A stretch of 64,000 nucleotides of DNA, taken from positions 12,693 through 76,692 of the forward strand of contig JBGTEJ010000060.1 of the NCBI GenBank assembly GCA_041747855.1, in the 5' to 3' direction. Positions 8,411 through 17,148 of this stretch are shown in pieces. The number at the start of each line of letters is the position of its first letter. Within the stretch, counting starts at the first letter, position 1. The position numbers and the translations under genes are program-made. The stretch comes from ZC4RG35 sp041747855. Its GTDB lineage: Bacteria; Actinomycetota; Acidimicrobiia; Spongiisociales; ZC4RG35. Under the pieces are notes generated by a model. The model searched no databases, was not told where the DNA came from, and worked only from the letters and a program-made list of their open reading frames with translations.

Positions 8411-9370
8411 TCAGTCCTTGGTGAAGTAGTCGGGTGAGGAGTAGCGGCCGGTCTCCAGCCAGCGGATCTGCATCAGAACATCGTTGAGCAGGGAGGACGC
8501 ACCGAAGCGGAAGAGGTCAGGGGTCATCCATGGCCCGCCGAGGGTCTCATTGAGGACCACCAGATACTTGATGGCGTCCTTCGAGGTGCGAATACCTCCC
8601 GCCGGTTTCATCCCCACCATCACACCGGTCGCGTCGTGGAAGTCGCGGATCGCCTCCAACATGATCAGGGTCACAGGGAGGGTGGCCGCCGGCGTGACCT
8701 TGCCCGTGGAGGTCTTGATGAAATCGGCACCTGCGGCCATGGCCAGCATCGATGCTCTCCGCACATTGTCCAGCGACTCCAACTCCCCGGTCTCGAGGAT
8801 CACCTTGAGATGGGCCGGCGCGGCGGCTTCCTTGACCCGGCGGATCTCATCGAAGACCTTGAAGTACTCACCTGAGAGGAAAGCACCACGGTCGATAACC
8901 ATGTCGACTTCGTCGGCCCCGTCGGCAACCACCTTCCTGGTCTCCTCGACCTTGAGCCGGATATCGGAGAGCCCCGAAGGGAAGTAGGTGGCGACACTGG
9001 CGACCAGGACTCCGGAACCTTCGGTGCCACCGACCGCGTACTTGACCATGTTGGGGTAGACACACACCGCGGCCACGGACGGGATCGAGGGGTCGGTCGG
9101 GTCGGGGCGAATCGCCTTCGCCGTGAGCTGGGCCACCTTCCCGGCGGTGTCCTTGCCTTCGAGGGTGGTCAGGTCGCACATCCGGACAACAAGGTCGAGG
9201 GCAGCCCGCTTCGACTCTCGCTTGATAGAACGGGTCCCGAGAGCGGCGACCCTCTCTGCGGCCCCCACCTCATCCACCGAGGGAACACCGCGGAGGAAAC
9301 CCCTCAGCGTGGCAGTGGTCACCCGATCGGGGAGGATCGAGCTGTGGGCCCCGGGAATGGCGATAGTCAC
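8411..9370 (-). CDS. deoC: deoxyribose-phosphate aldolase
   Basis: DeoC splits 2-deoxyribose-5-phosphate into glyceraldehyde-3-phosphate and acetaldehyde. The 319-residue protein has the class I aldolase residues: DEVDMVID, FIKTSTGK with the Schiff-base Lys, and GMKPAGGIRTSKDA with the second Lys. It is longer than the roughly 220-260-residue enzymes because of an N-terminal extension, a known variant. It is the first gene of a tight cluster with two aldehyde dehydrogenase genes, a plausible route from deoxynucleosides to acetate or acetyl-CoA. Confidence 0.95.
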   Translation of the reverse strand: MTIAIPGAHSSILPDRVTTATLRGFLRGVPSVDEVGAAERVAALGTRSIKRESKRAALDLVVRMCDLTTLEGKDTAGKVAQLTAKAIRPDPTDPSIPSVAAVCVYPNMVKYAVGGTEGSGVLVASVATYFPSGLSDIRLKVEETRKVVADGADEVDMVIDRGAFLSGEYFKVFDEIRRVKEAAAPAHLKVILETGELESLDNVRRASMLAMAAGADFIKTSTGKVTPAATLPVTLIMLEAIRDFHDATGVMVGMKPAGGIRTSKDAIKYLVVLNETLGGPWMTPDLFRFGASSLLNDVLMQIRWLETGRYSSPDYFTKD

Positions 9371-9413
9371 CGGCAGATCGTACCCGAGTGGACTCTGCCC
9401 GGTCCGGGTGGTG

Positions 9414-10481
9414 TCAAGCGCCGGAGGTGCTGACCAAACGCTGTCGGGTGTTGTGGTCGACCTTCATGTTCATGACGAAGGTTGCCAACTCACCGGTCTC
9501 GTCGTTCGGCATGGCGACGTCGAACGCCATCTCCACTACTCCTGTGATCTCAGACCTTCGGGTCAGGCCGGCCTCCTGGTCGAACCAAGTGGTCATGTTC
9601 GTGACGGACGGATCGATCTGGAAAGCGAACCTGATCTGGTCGGCCATAGCCTCGAACTCTGCGAGATCCTCGGCTGATGGATTCCCCAGCTGTAAGAAGG
9701 ATTCCATGAGACCGATGATCATCTCGGCCAGGTCGAACTCGATCAGCGGGCTGCTGGTCACGGTTCTGATGAGGAAGACGTCGGCGCCATCAAGCGTGTC
9801 GGTTCCGGTCACGGAGCTGCTCACCTCGGTGACAAGTGACTCTCCATCCATCCCGGGAGTCTCGACGGTCTCGGTCCAGGAATCACCCACGGAGACCGGC
9901 AAGTCGCCGAAAGGAGGGCCGAAGAAGTTCGTGAAGTTCATTCCGCTCTGGGTGAAGTCACCGAAGTCACCAAAGCCGAACAGATCGTCCAGACCCCCCG
10001 AAGAGTTCTCGGGAATGACCCGTCCGTTGGAGTCGACCACGATGATCGCATCAACCGGTTCGAGTTGTGCCAGGTCGGGTACTTCATCGGGATCGACAGG
10101 TTCCCCGTCGACCGTCCCAGTGAAAGTAACGTCTGAGAAGTCGCCGGTTATGTTGATCTCGAATGTGTCTGCTGTCGGCCCCTCCGACACGAGATAGGTG
10201 AGTAGCGCGGTACCTACGACGCGGAGCGACATCTCCTCAGGCATGTCATCGTCGCCCATCACGTCACTGTCGCCGGTGGCGGTCATCTCGATCGATTGGT
10301 CGAGTTCCACTTCGAAGGTGTACGACTGACCAGCGGCAAGGCTGTAGCTGAGTAGGACCGCTTCGGGAACAGTTTGACCGGGTGCGGTGTTGGAAGGCTG
10401 GGTTTCGGTCGTCGCTGGGCCGGCACAAGCCACCAATGAGAGGGCGAGCACGGTCACAAGGGTGAGGAAACGTCGGGTCAT
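9414..10481 (-). CDS. hypothetical secreted lipoprotein
   Basis: I do not recognise the family. The 355-residue protein has a short basic start, a hydrophobic stretch and the lipobox LSLVAC, followed by a Thr/Pro/Gln linker, so it is a probable lipoprotein. The mature part is acidic, rich in beta-prone segments and without Cys, with a Gly/Phe/Asp-rich central loop (LFGFGDFGDF). It is a single gene, divergent from the EamA transporter gene (50 bp between the start codons) and convergent with nothing. An extracytoplasmic binding role is possible but unsupported. Confidence 0.7.
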   Translation of the reverse strand: MTRRFLTLVTVLALSLVACAGPATTETQPSNTAPGQTVPEAVLLSYSLAAGQSYTFEVELDQSIEMTATGDSDVMGDDDMPEEMSLRVVGTALLTYLVSEGPTADTFEINITGDFSDVTFTGTVDGEPVDPDEVPDLAQLEPVDAIIVVDSNGRVIPENSSGGLDDLFGFGDFGDFTQSGMNFTNFFGPPFGDLPVSVGDSWTETVETPGMDGESLVTEVSSSVTGTDTLDGADVFLIRTVTSSPLIEFDLAEMIIGLMESFLQLGNPSAEDLAEFEAMADQIRFAFQIDPSVTNMTTWFDQEAGLTRRSEITGVVEMAFDVAMPNDETGELATFVMNMKVDHNTRQRLVSTSGA

Positions 10482-10531
10482 GATCTTCAGGTTATCGGCA
10501 TCGCGAGGTTGTGTTTTGAGGAAGAGTTAGC

Positions 10532-11452
10532 GTGCCGCCATCCATGAACCCCTGGACTCCGCTCGCCGCTGCCACCTTCGGCTGGGCCTGCGCCGTGGTC
10601 CTGGCGCGTGCCATTCTGCTCAGGGGTGTGGACAGCGTCACCCTGGTGCCCCTGAGAATGACCATCGCCCTGGTATCGCTCCTTGTGATAACGGTGGTCT
10701 GGGGAAGATTCAGACCCCGCTCCAAAAGGGCCTGGGCGCGCGGTGCCGTCCTGGGAGTGGTGGCCATGGCGATCCCCAACATGGTCATGACCCACGCCCT
10801 CACCTTTCTACCGGTGAGCCTCGGCGGTCTTCTGATCGCTCTCATTCCTCTCACCACGGCCATAGCCGCACACTTCATCGTCGATGGCGAGAAATTCCAT
10901 TCGGGTGCAATCCCCGGGATGCTCCTCGCATTCATCGGCTGCGCTGTCCTCGTGGGATTCGGGGCGCGGTCGCTCGAAGGCGTCACCAACTTGTGGCACG
11001 GGGTCGCCTTCAGCCTCACCGGAGTGGTGTTCGCCGGTTTGGGGGGAGCGCTCACCCGGAGGTTCGCGATGGACGTCCTGGCGGAGGAATTGGTGATCCC
11101 CCAGATGGCGATTGGCACGTCGGCATTGCTGCTCGTGGTCCCGGTCGCCTTCGGCTTCGACGTGAGCACCATCGACAGGGCCTCGGGTGGGATGATCCTG
11201 TTGATGGGTCTGGTGGGGACAACCCTTCCGTTCGCCGCGTTCATCGTGGCGGCGTCGGTCAACCCGGCCTGGCGGCTGGGGTTGACCAGTTACGCGGTCC
11301 CGGTCGTGGCCGTGGCCATGGCGATCGTCTTCCTCGGGGAGCGCCCCACGCTGACCATCGCGGCGGGGGCCGTCCTCATCGTCACCGGCGTCGTGATGGC
11401 CAATAAGGCGTCGAGTCGGCCGCGACTGCCCGGTACCCTCACCCCGTCATGA
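10532..11452 (+). CDS. EamA-family (DMT superfamily) transporter
   Basis: The 306-residue protein has about ten hydrophobic helices in two similar halves, as in EamA/RhaT-type metabolite exporters. GERPTLTIAAGAVLIVTGVV near the C-terminus is the usual EamA end (GE, then a final helix). The start is a GTG at 10532, with an alternative ATG at 10544. The stop overlaps the metG ATG (ATGA), so the two are co-translated, although no functional link is obvious. The substrate is unknown. Confidence 0.85.
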   Translation: MPPSMNPWTPLAAATFGWACAVVLARAILLRGVDSVTLVPLRMTIALVSLLVITVVWGRFRPRSKRAWARGAVLGVVAMAIPNMVMTHALTFLPVSLGGLLIALIPLTTAIAAHFIVDGEKFHSGAIPGMLLAFIGCAVLVGFGARSLEGVTNLWHGVAFSLTGVVFAGLGGALTRRFAMDVLAEELVIPQMAIGTSALLLVVPVAFGFDVSTIDRASGGMILLMGLVGTTLPFAAFIVAASVNPAWRLGLTSYAVPVVAVAMAIVFLGERPTLTIAAGAVLIVTGVVMANKASSRPRLPGTLTPS

Positions 11453-13086
11453 CACGTCGCATCCTCGTCGCCGTCGCCTGGCCCTACGCCCAGGGCTCCC
11501 TTCACCTCGGCCATATCGGTGGCGCCTACCTCCCTCCCGACATCTTCGCCCGATATCACCGCCTCGTCGGCAACGACGTCCTGATGGTCTCCGGGTCCGA
11601 TGTCCATGGAACGCCGATCACGGTCAAGGCGGAGGAAGAAGGAGTCTCCCCCCAGGAGATCATCGATAGATACCACCCCGAATTTCTGAAGAACTGGGAG
11701 ACGTTGGGGATCACCTTCGACCTGTTCACCACCACAGGCACCGAAACCCATGTCCGGGTGGCTCAGGAGTTTTTCACCCGTCTCCTCGAAAACGGCTACC
11801 TCTACCCGCACACCACCGAGCAGTTCTACGACAGGGAACGGGGGCAATTCCTCCCCGACCGGTACATCGAAGGCACCTGCCCGTTCTGCGGGTCGACTTC
11901 GGCCAGGGGCGACCAATGCGATTCTTGCGGGCGAACCCTCGATCCGGTCGATCTGATCGATCCGATCTCGAAGCTGTCCGGCACCCCCCCGATCCTCAAA
12001 GAGACGGAGCATTACTACTGGAAGCTGTCCGCCCTCAACTCCGAGCTCGAACAATGGTTGGCCAAGCGAGAAGGATGGCGGCCCCATGTCGTGAACTTCG
12101 CCCTGGGAATGGTCCGTGAAGGTCTCCACGACCGCTCTTTCACCCGGGACCTGGACTGGGGCATTCCCATTCCCACCGACGCCATCGGCCCGGGGAAGTC
12201 GATCTATGTCTGGTGGGAGGCTGTGATGGGCTACTACTCGGCACCCCAGGAGTGGGCGGAGCTTCAGGGAACCCCTGACGCCTGGAAAGCGTGGTGGACC
12301 GACCCTGCCGCCGAGACCTACTACTTCGTCGGGAAGGACAATATCCCGTTCCACGCCGTGTATTGGCCGGCGCTCCTGATCGGTCACGGAGGATTGAATC
12401 TTCCCACCGATGTCCCGGCCAACCAGTACGTCACGTTCGGTGGGAGCAAGGCTTCGAAGTCCAAGGGGATCGGACGGTCCCTCGATTGGTATACCGACCG
12501 ATTGGCGCCCGACGCCATTCGATATGCCCTTGCCGCGGTCTTTCCAGAACAGAACGACACCGAATTGAGCGACGACGAGATAATCCGGCGGGTCAACGAG
12601 GAATTGGTGGCGGCGTGGGGGAACCTGATCAATCGGGTGCTCACCATTTGTGCTCGTCAGTTCGAAGGCAAGGTGCCCCAGCCAGGTCCTCTCACCTCGG
12701 AAGATGAGGTGATCGTCGCACTCGGACAGAGCACGGTCGATCGGGTTGGTGAGCACATCGAGAAGGTCGAGCTACGGGCCGGACTCCGGACCGCGATAGA
12801 GGCCGCCTCAGAAGTCAACGCCTATCTCGCTTCCACCGAACCCTGGCGGGTGTTGAAGAGCGACATGGAGCGGGCCGGGACCATCCTCTGGACGGCAATC
12901 CAGGCGACATCCGGGATCCGGGTGGCCCTGTACCCCTATCTCCCGTTCAGTTCGCGAAACATCGGAAACATGCTCGGGATAAGCCCTGAAGTCCACTCAT
13001 GGGAAGCACCTGAGGTCCCCGGTGGCACCGTCCTTGGTGAGGTGGCACCCGTATTCGAAAAGCTGGAACCCGACGCCCTCTCCTAG
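11449..13086 (+). CDS. metG: methionyl-tRNA synthetase
   Basis: MetG charges tRNA-Met. The 545-residue enzyme shows the class I signature LHLGHIGGAYLPPDIFARY, a zinc knuckle with two CxxC pairs (CPFCGSTSARGDQCDSCG, about residues 145-162), YWKLSA, and the KMSKS loop in the variant form KASKSKG. The anticodon-binding helical bundle follows. There is no C-terminal EMAP-like dimerisation domain, so the protein is a short form. It overlaps the transporter gene upstream by 4 bp. Confidence 0.96.
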   Translation: MTRRILVAVAWPYAQGSLHLGHIGGAYLPPDIFARYHRLVGNDVLMVSGSDVHGTPITVKAEEEGVSPQEIIDRYHPEFLKNWETLGITFDLFTTTGTETHVRVAQEFFTRLLENGYLYPHTTEQFYDRERGQFLPDRYIEGTCPFCGSTSARGDQCDSCGRTLDPVDLIDPISKLSGTPPILKETEHYYWKLSALNSELEQWLAKREGWRPHVVNFALGMVREGLHDRSFTRDLDWGIPIPTDAIGPGKSIYVWWEAVMGYYSAPQEWAELQGTPDAWKAWWTDPAAETYYFVGKDNIPFHAVYWPALLIGHGGLNLPTDVPANQYVTFGGSKASKSKGIGRSLDWYTDRLAPDAIRYALAAVFPEQNDTELSDDEIIRRVNEELVAAWGNLINRVLTICARQFEGKVPQPGPLTSEDEVIVALGQSTVDRVGEHIEKVELRAGLRTAIEAASEVNAYLASTEPWRVLKSDMERAGTILWTAIQATSGIRVALYPYLPFSSRNIGNMLGISPEVHSWEAPEVPGGTVLGEVAPVFEKLEPDALS

Positions 13087-13145
13087 TCCCAGGGTCACAG
13101 TCGGCGAGCAGAAACTTTGTAGACCCGGGTAGCGTCTAACCAATC

Positions 13146-13376
13146 ATGCGACGCGTATTCAGGATCACTGCGGGCTCAGCCTTGGTGATGGCTGGGACCG
13201 TCATGTTGGTTACACCCGGTCCCGGCATCCTCACCATCGCCGCAGGTTTGCACATTCTCTCGAAGGACATTCCAGCTGCGGCCCGGCTCAAGGAGAACGT
13301 CGCCGAGCGAATCAAGAATGGCAAGGGCAGCCAGAAGGTCCCGGAGACCGAGAGTCCCGGGCCGATAGTTCCTTAG
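13146..13376 (+). CDS. small PGPGW-type membrane protein
   Basis: The 76-residue protein carries one hydrophobic region with the motif VTPGPGILTIAAGLHILS, which matches the PGPGW (TIGR02611-like) family of small membrane proteins of unknown function. The C-terminal part is charged and probably cytoplasmic. It is preceded by 59 bp with a possible promoter and converges with sodN, with 4 bp between the stops. No function is assigned. Confidence 0.7.
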   Translation: MRRVFRITAGSALVMAGTVMLVTPGPGILTIAAGLHILSKDIPAAARLKENVAERIKNGKGSQKVPETESPGPIVP

Positions 13377-13380
13377 AGGA

Positions 13381-13788
13381 TCAACTCGGGGGGTATACCC
13401 CCATGCCCTTCGCCTTCTCGGTCTTCCAGAAGATGTCGGCGATCTCATTGATGAGATCGATCAGCTTCTGCCCGTCAGCGGGGTCGGTCGACTTCTTGGC
13501 GTCACCGGCCTGATGGATCGCTCTCCAGAAGAGGTCGTCCAATCCGGAGAACTCCTTCCGATGGTCGGCGGTGAAGAAGTCGGCCCAAAGGACCATGAGG
13601 TGATGTTTGACTTCCTCGGCCCTCTCCTCCTTGAGGATCAGGGCTCTGGCCTTGAAGACCTCGTCGTCTGACTCGTTGTACTTCTGGGCGATCTTCATCA
13701 CCGAAACCGCATCGATCATGGCCTCGGCCGGGTCGTAGACCCCGCAGTAGAGGTCACAGTGTGCATGGGCGAGGGTCACCTGACGCAT
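13381..13788 (-). CDS. sodN: nickel superoxide dismutase, with an altered nickel hook
   Basis: NiSOD dismutes superoxide using nickel bound by the N-terminal hook of the mature protein. The 135-residue precursor has a 9-residue leader and then HCDLYCGVYDPAEA. His1, Cys2 and Cys6 of the hook are present, but Pro5 of the family motif HCxxPCGxY is replaced by Tyr. The body (ESDDEVFKARALILKEERAEEVKHH, VLWADFFTADH, KLIDLINEIADIFWKT; split here for reference) fits the four-helix NiSOD core. The ATG at 13788 is chosen because AAGGAG lies 9 bp upstream. The maturation protease gene is divergent. Confidence 0.88.
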   Translation of the reverse strand: MRQVTLAHAHCDLYCGVYDPAEAMIDAVSVMKIAQKYNESDDEVFKARALILKEERAEEVKHHLMVLWADFFTADHRKEFSGLDDLFWRAIHQAGDAKKSTDPADGQKLIDLINEIADIFWKTEKAKGMGVYPPS

Positions 13789-13821
13789 GGACATCATCTC
13801 CTTTTCTCTCTTAACCCTGAC

Positions 13822-13836
13822 CATACTCCGAGTATG
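13822..13836. promoter_or_regulatory. palindromic candidate operator between sodN and sodX
   Basis: CATACTC-C-GAGTATG is a perfect 7-bp inverted repeat with a 1-bp centre. It lies in the 45 bp between the sodN and sodX start codons, and its right arm contains the sodX ATG. A symmetric site here could control both genes, for example through a nickel- or redox-responsive regulator. The regulator is not identified. Confidence 0.45.
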
Positions 13837-14760
13837 ACTTTGCGAAGGTTCCGTGTCACCGAGCGGTCGATGCTGCCTGCTCTGACACCAGGAGTCGAGA
13901 TCGTCGCCACCGACAGCCGTCAGCCGGGAATCGGCGACCTGGTGGTGTTCGAACACCCCGGGCGTGACGACTTCTGGATGGTGAAAAGGAGATCCCATCC
14001 CCCGGAGCCGATCCCGGAGGGCCACATCTGGGCATTGTCCGATAATCCGGAAGGCACTGACTCGAGGACGATGGGGCCAATACCCAACAGCGGAGCGTTC
14101 ACCGTGGTCACCAAACTCGATCTTGTGCTGTTCGCCGAGGCCGCTCGTCTCCTCACCGACGAAGACCCCGCCCTACGTCGGCTCGTCCTCAGTCACGGTC
14201 TTCCCGACCTTTGGCTTCGAAAACCTGGCTTTCCCACCCTCATGCTCTTCATCCTCGAACAACAGGTGTCTCTCGAATCGGCCTCTGCAGTGCATCGACG
14301 TCTCATCGAACTGGCCGGGCGGATCGCACCCGAGCGCATCGTCGAACTGGGCCTAGAAGGCATCATGTCGGCGGGAGTGACCCGTCAGAAGGCCGGCTAT
14401 ATCTTCGAGCTGGCGCGGCAAGTCGGGTCGGGGTCGATCGACTTGGACCGACTCCATTCGGTCTCTGAGGACACCGCCAGAGCCACACTCCTCTCGATCA
14501 GGGGCATCGGACCATGGACCGCCGACGTCTATCTCCTGTCCGCCCTTCGGCACCTGGATACCTTCCCAATCGGGGACCGCGCCCTTCAGGTCGGGGCCGG
14601 AGAGACTCTGGGCATGGGGCGTCCCCCGGACCCTGGGGAACTGGAGCTGCTCGCCGAACCATGGCGTCCGCTACGGTCTGTGGCAGCTCGGCTGATCTGG
14701 CACGGGTACCTGACCGCCAGAGGGCGGACCGAGCCAGTAGCAGCCAACCCGGTCATATAG
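13834..14760 (+). CDS. fusion of NiSOD maturation protease (S26) and AlkA-type DNA glycosylase
   Basis: One uninterrupted 308-residue frame holds two domains. Residues 1-100 match the signal-peptidase-like SodX protease that removes the NiSOD leader: catalytic Ser12 in ERSMLPAL, Lys51 in WMVKRR, and LSDNPEGTDSRTMGPI, the S26 box with its terminal Gly. Residues 105-300 match HhH-GPD 3-methyladenine glycosylases: LILEQQ-like FILEQQVSLESA, SIRGIGPWTADVYLL (helix-hairpin-helix) and FPIGDRALQ with the catalytic Asp. The start at 13834 sits 45 bp from sodN. Placement supports the SodX role; the repair domain has no obvious tie to NiSOD. See findings. Confidence 0.8.
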   Translation: MTLRRFRVTERSMLPALTPGVEIVATDSRQPGIGDLVVFEHPGRDDFWMVKRRSHPPEPIPEGHIWALSDNPEGTDSRTMGPIPNSGAFTVVTKLDLVLFAEAARLLTDEDPALRRLVLSHGLPDLWLRKPGFPTLMLFILEQQVSLESASAVHRRLIELAGRIAPERIVELGLEGIMSAGVTRQKAGYIFELARQVGSGSIDLDRLHSVSEDTARATLLSIRGIGPWTADVYLLSALRHLDTFPIGDRALQVGAGETLGMGRPPDPGELELLAEPWRPLRSVAARLIWHGYLTARGRTEPVAANPVI

Positions 14761-14768
14761 TGGTTCTA

Positions 14769-15839
14769 ATGCGAACATCCAGGTTGGTCGCGCTCGTCCT
14801 CGTCCTGGTCGCCTGCTCGGTTGCTGCCGTGGAGACCACGACCAGCACCAGCAGCACGACTACCACTTCCACGACCAGCACGAGCACCACGACAACATCC
14901 ACCACGACGACCACAACCCTTCCCGAACCTCCCCGTTCCCCGGTGACGGGTCTGCCTGTCGAAGACGAGACACTCCTCGACCGCAGACTGATCGCAGTGA
15001 AGATCGACAACCACAGTCGTGCCAGGCCTCATGCCGGGATCAACAATGCCGACATGGTGATCGAGCTCCTGGTCGAAGGTGGCCTCACCCGATTCATCAC
15101 GATGTGGATGGAGAGCGATTCCGACTTCCTCGGTGCTATGCGCTCGTCGCGCCCCACCGATTACTCGCTCCTCGCCGCCTTCCCATCTCCCGTCCTGGTG
15201 CGATCAGGAGGCCAGGACTGGGTGACCTCGATGGGCTCGCCCCGAGGCATACGTCAGATCGGGGAGGTTCCCCAGGTCGCCTGGCGTCAGCCCGGCAGGC
15301 CATCACCACACAATCTCTGGACCGACACCCTCCGGGTCCGCCAGCACGCTGATGCCCTCGGTTTCCCCAACCTGCCCCCACTAGAACCCATCTGGGAATT
15401 CGGACCCATGCCCGGCTCCGACACCGCCAGCAGTGTGTCCGTGCGGTTCAGTTCGGGAACCACGACGCGATGGGACTGGGACCCCGCCCAATCGGTCTGG
15501 CTCCGGTTTATCAACAACCAGCCGTCGATGGTCGTCGACTCAGCCGGTACCCAAACTCAGATAGGCGTGCCAGTCATGGTCGTCCTCTATGTGGATCAAT
15601 ACACGGCGAGACCCCCGTCCGGAGTTGGCGGCTCCTCACTCCCCGCTTCCCAAACCGTAGGGTCGGGAAGGGCCTTTGTCTTTGCGGAAGGGATGATGGT
15701 CGAAGGCATCTGGGAGCGGGACACCGAACAGGATTGGTTCCGAATCATCTACGCCGAGGGCGAGACACTTCATATACCTCCCGGCAAGGTATGGCTGTCG
15801 TTGGTACCCGCCGATCGTGGCATCACCTTTGAGCCCTGA
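14769..15839 (+). CDS. DUF3048 lipoprotein (YerB-like)
   Basis: The 356-residue protein has a signal peptide with the lipobox LVLVAC, then a 35-residue linker made almost only of Thr and Ser, then the DUF3048 fold: SPVTGLPVEDE, RLIAVKIDNHSRARPHAGIN, DMVIELLVEGGLTRFI, and GAMRSSRPTDY. Bacillus YerB is the best-known member, and its biochemical role is unclear. The C-terminal part has EGIWERDTEQDWFRI, a common DUF3048_C segment. The ATG at 14769 is taken; a GTG three codons upstream overlaps the sodX-alkA stop. Confidence 0.82.
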   Translation: MRTSRLVALVLVLVACSVAAVETTTSTSSTTTTSTTSTSTTTTSTTTTTTLPEPPRSPVTGLPVEDETLLDRRLIAVKIDNHSRARPHAGINNADMVIELLVEGGLTRFITMWMESDSDFLGAMRSSRPTDYSLLAAFPSPVLVRSGGQDWVTSMGSPRGIRQIGEVPQVAWRQPGRPSPHNLWTDTLRVRQHADALGFPNLPPLEPIWEFGPMPGSDTASSVSVRFSSGTTTRWDWDPAQSVWLRFINNQPSMVVDSAGTQTQIGVPVMVVLYVDQYTARPPSGVGGSSLPASQTVGSGRAFVFAEGMMVEGIWERDTEQDWFRIIYAEGETLHIPPGKVWLSLVPADRGITFEP

Positions 15840-17148
15840 CCCGATCTCCGCCGCCGTCGAACACGCCCATCTGCTCAATTCGTCGCTCAACATCTTCACC
15901 AGTATCGAGACCGACCCGGTCCCGACTTCTCACACGGGAGTGCTGGCCGGGGTCCCCATCGCACTGAAAGACCTGATCGACCATGCGGGTCGAGTGACCA
16001 CCTGCGGATCGGCTTTCTACCGGGAGACCGCCACCACCACGGCCCCGAGTATCAACCGACTCGAAGATGCCGGGGCTGTGATCGTCGGTCGGACGGGACT
16101 TCATGAGTGGGCCTTCGGTTTCTCGTCGGAGAACCCACACTGGGGACCGGTTAGAAACCCCTGGGATCCGACCACCTCACCGGGAGGCTCATCGGGGGGA
16201 TCGGCGGCAGCCGTGGCCGCCGGGATAGTCCCCATCGCCATCGGGACCGACACCGGTGGATCGGTCCGGGTCCCGGCCGCCCTCTGCGGCACTTTCGGGT
16301 TGAAGGTGACCTACGGCCGCATCCCACTAGACGGGGTCTTCCCACTGGTTCCATCTGTCGACACCGTCGGGCCACTCGCCGACTCGGTGGCCAACCTGGA
16401 GACGGCCTACCGGGTCATGTCGGGGACCGATCGGGTGGAGCACCGGGCCCGCCCCCTTCGCCTCGGAATCCCTCGACCGTGGGTCGAGGACGCCCCGATG
16501 AGTGATGAGGTTGCCGAAGCCTTCAATCGTGCGGTCTCCAATCTCCGGGATATGGGGCACGAGGTGGTGGAGTTCGATCTGCCTGGGATCGTGCCCGACC
16601 ACCACATCCAATGGGCCATCGCCCGAGAAGTCGTGGAAGTCCATGCCGAGTTCCGGCAGCAGGGACAGCCGTACGGGCCAGACGTGGCGGCCCGGCTCGA
16701 CGCCGCCGACCAGGTGACCGAGACTCAAGCGAACGAGGGCAGGGCCTGGCAGGAACGTGTTCGGGACACCTTCTCGAGTGCCTTCGAGAGCATCGACCTG
16801 ATGATCACCCCCACGGTTCCTGTGCGTCGCAAAGTGATCGGGATCGACACCATCGGGGAACACCAATACCGGGCTGTCGTCTCGTACTTCTCGGCGATCG
16901 TCAACCACACCCTTCATCCCGCCATCGCCATGCCCCTCGCCGACACGGGGGAACCGCCCCTCTCACTACAGGCGATCGGGCCAATGGACGGCGAGGATTT
17001 GCTCCTCGGTTTCGCCCATCTTCTAGAGGACTCCGGAGTCGTCCGCTTCATTCGGCAAGGGCTAACCCAAAGACCCCGCAGCACCGATAAACTTGGGGCA
17101 ACCAGAACTCAAACGGCCGTCCGCGGCCGTCACGAAACAAGGAAGTGA
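15817..17148 (+). CDS. amidase (amidase-signature family)
   Basis: The 443-residue enzyme has the Ser-cisSer-Lys triad of the amidase-signature family: Lys in GVPIALKDLID (about residue 50), SPGGSSGGSAAAVAAG with the cis-Ser, and GTDTGGSVRVPAALCG with the nucleophilic Ser (about residues 145-160). It resembles GatA but is shorter than usual, and no gatB or gatC lies nearby, so it is more likely a stand-alone amide hydrolase. The start overlaps the DUF3048 stop by 23 bp. The stop overlaps the korA start region. Confidence 0.88.
   Translation: MASPLSPDPISAAVEHAHLLNSSLNIFTSIETDPVPTSHTGVLAGVPIALKDLIDHAGRVTTCGSAFYRETATTTAPSINRLEDAGAVIVGRTGLHEWAFGFSSENPHWGPVRNPWDPTTSPGGSSGGSAAAVAAGIVPIAIGTDTGGSVRVPAALCGTFGLKVTYGRIPLDGVFPLVPSVDTVGPLADSVANLETAYRVMSGTDRVEHRARPLRLGIPRPWVEDAPMSDEVAEAFNRAVSNLRDMGHEVVEFDLPGIVPDHHIQWAIAREVVEVHAEFRQQGQPYGPDVAARLDAADQVTETQANEGRAWQERVRDTFSSAFESIDLMITPTVPVRRKVIGIDTIGEHQYRAVVSYFSAIVNHTLHPAIAMPLADTGEPPLSLQAIGPMDGEDLLLGFAHLLEDSGVVRFIRQGLTQRPRSTDKLGATRTQTAVRGRHETRK

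Noticed and set aside
12445..12480. Inactive methionyl-tRNA synthetase because the KMSKS loop reads KASKS
   Set aside because: The catalytic Lys residues are kept and all other motifs are intact; position 2 of this loop varies in active enzymes.
11290..12756. A 488-codon open frame on the minus strand opposite metG, and similar long antisense frames such as 18881-20308 and 51-863
   Set aside because: They lie opposite strongly conserved genes, use unusual residue mixtures and contain no motifs; long antisense frames are common in high-GC DNA.
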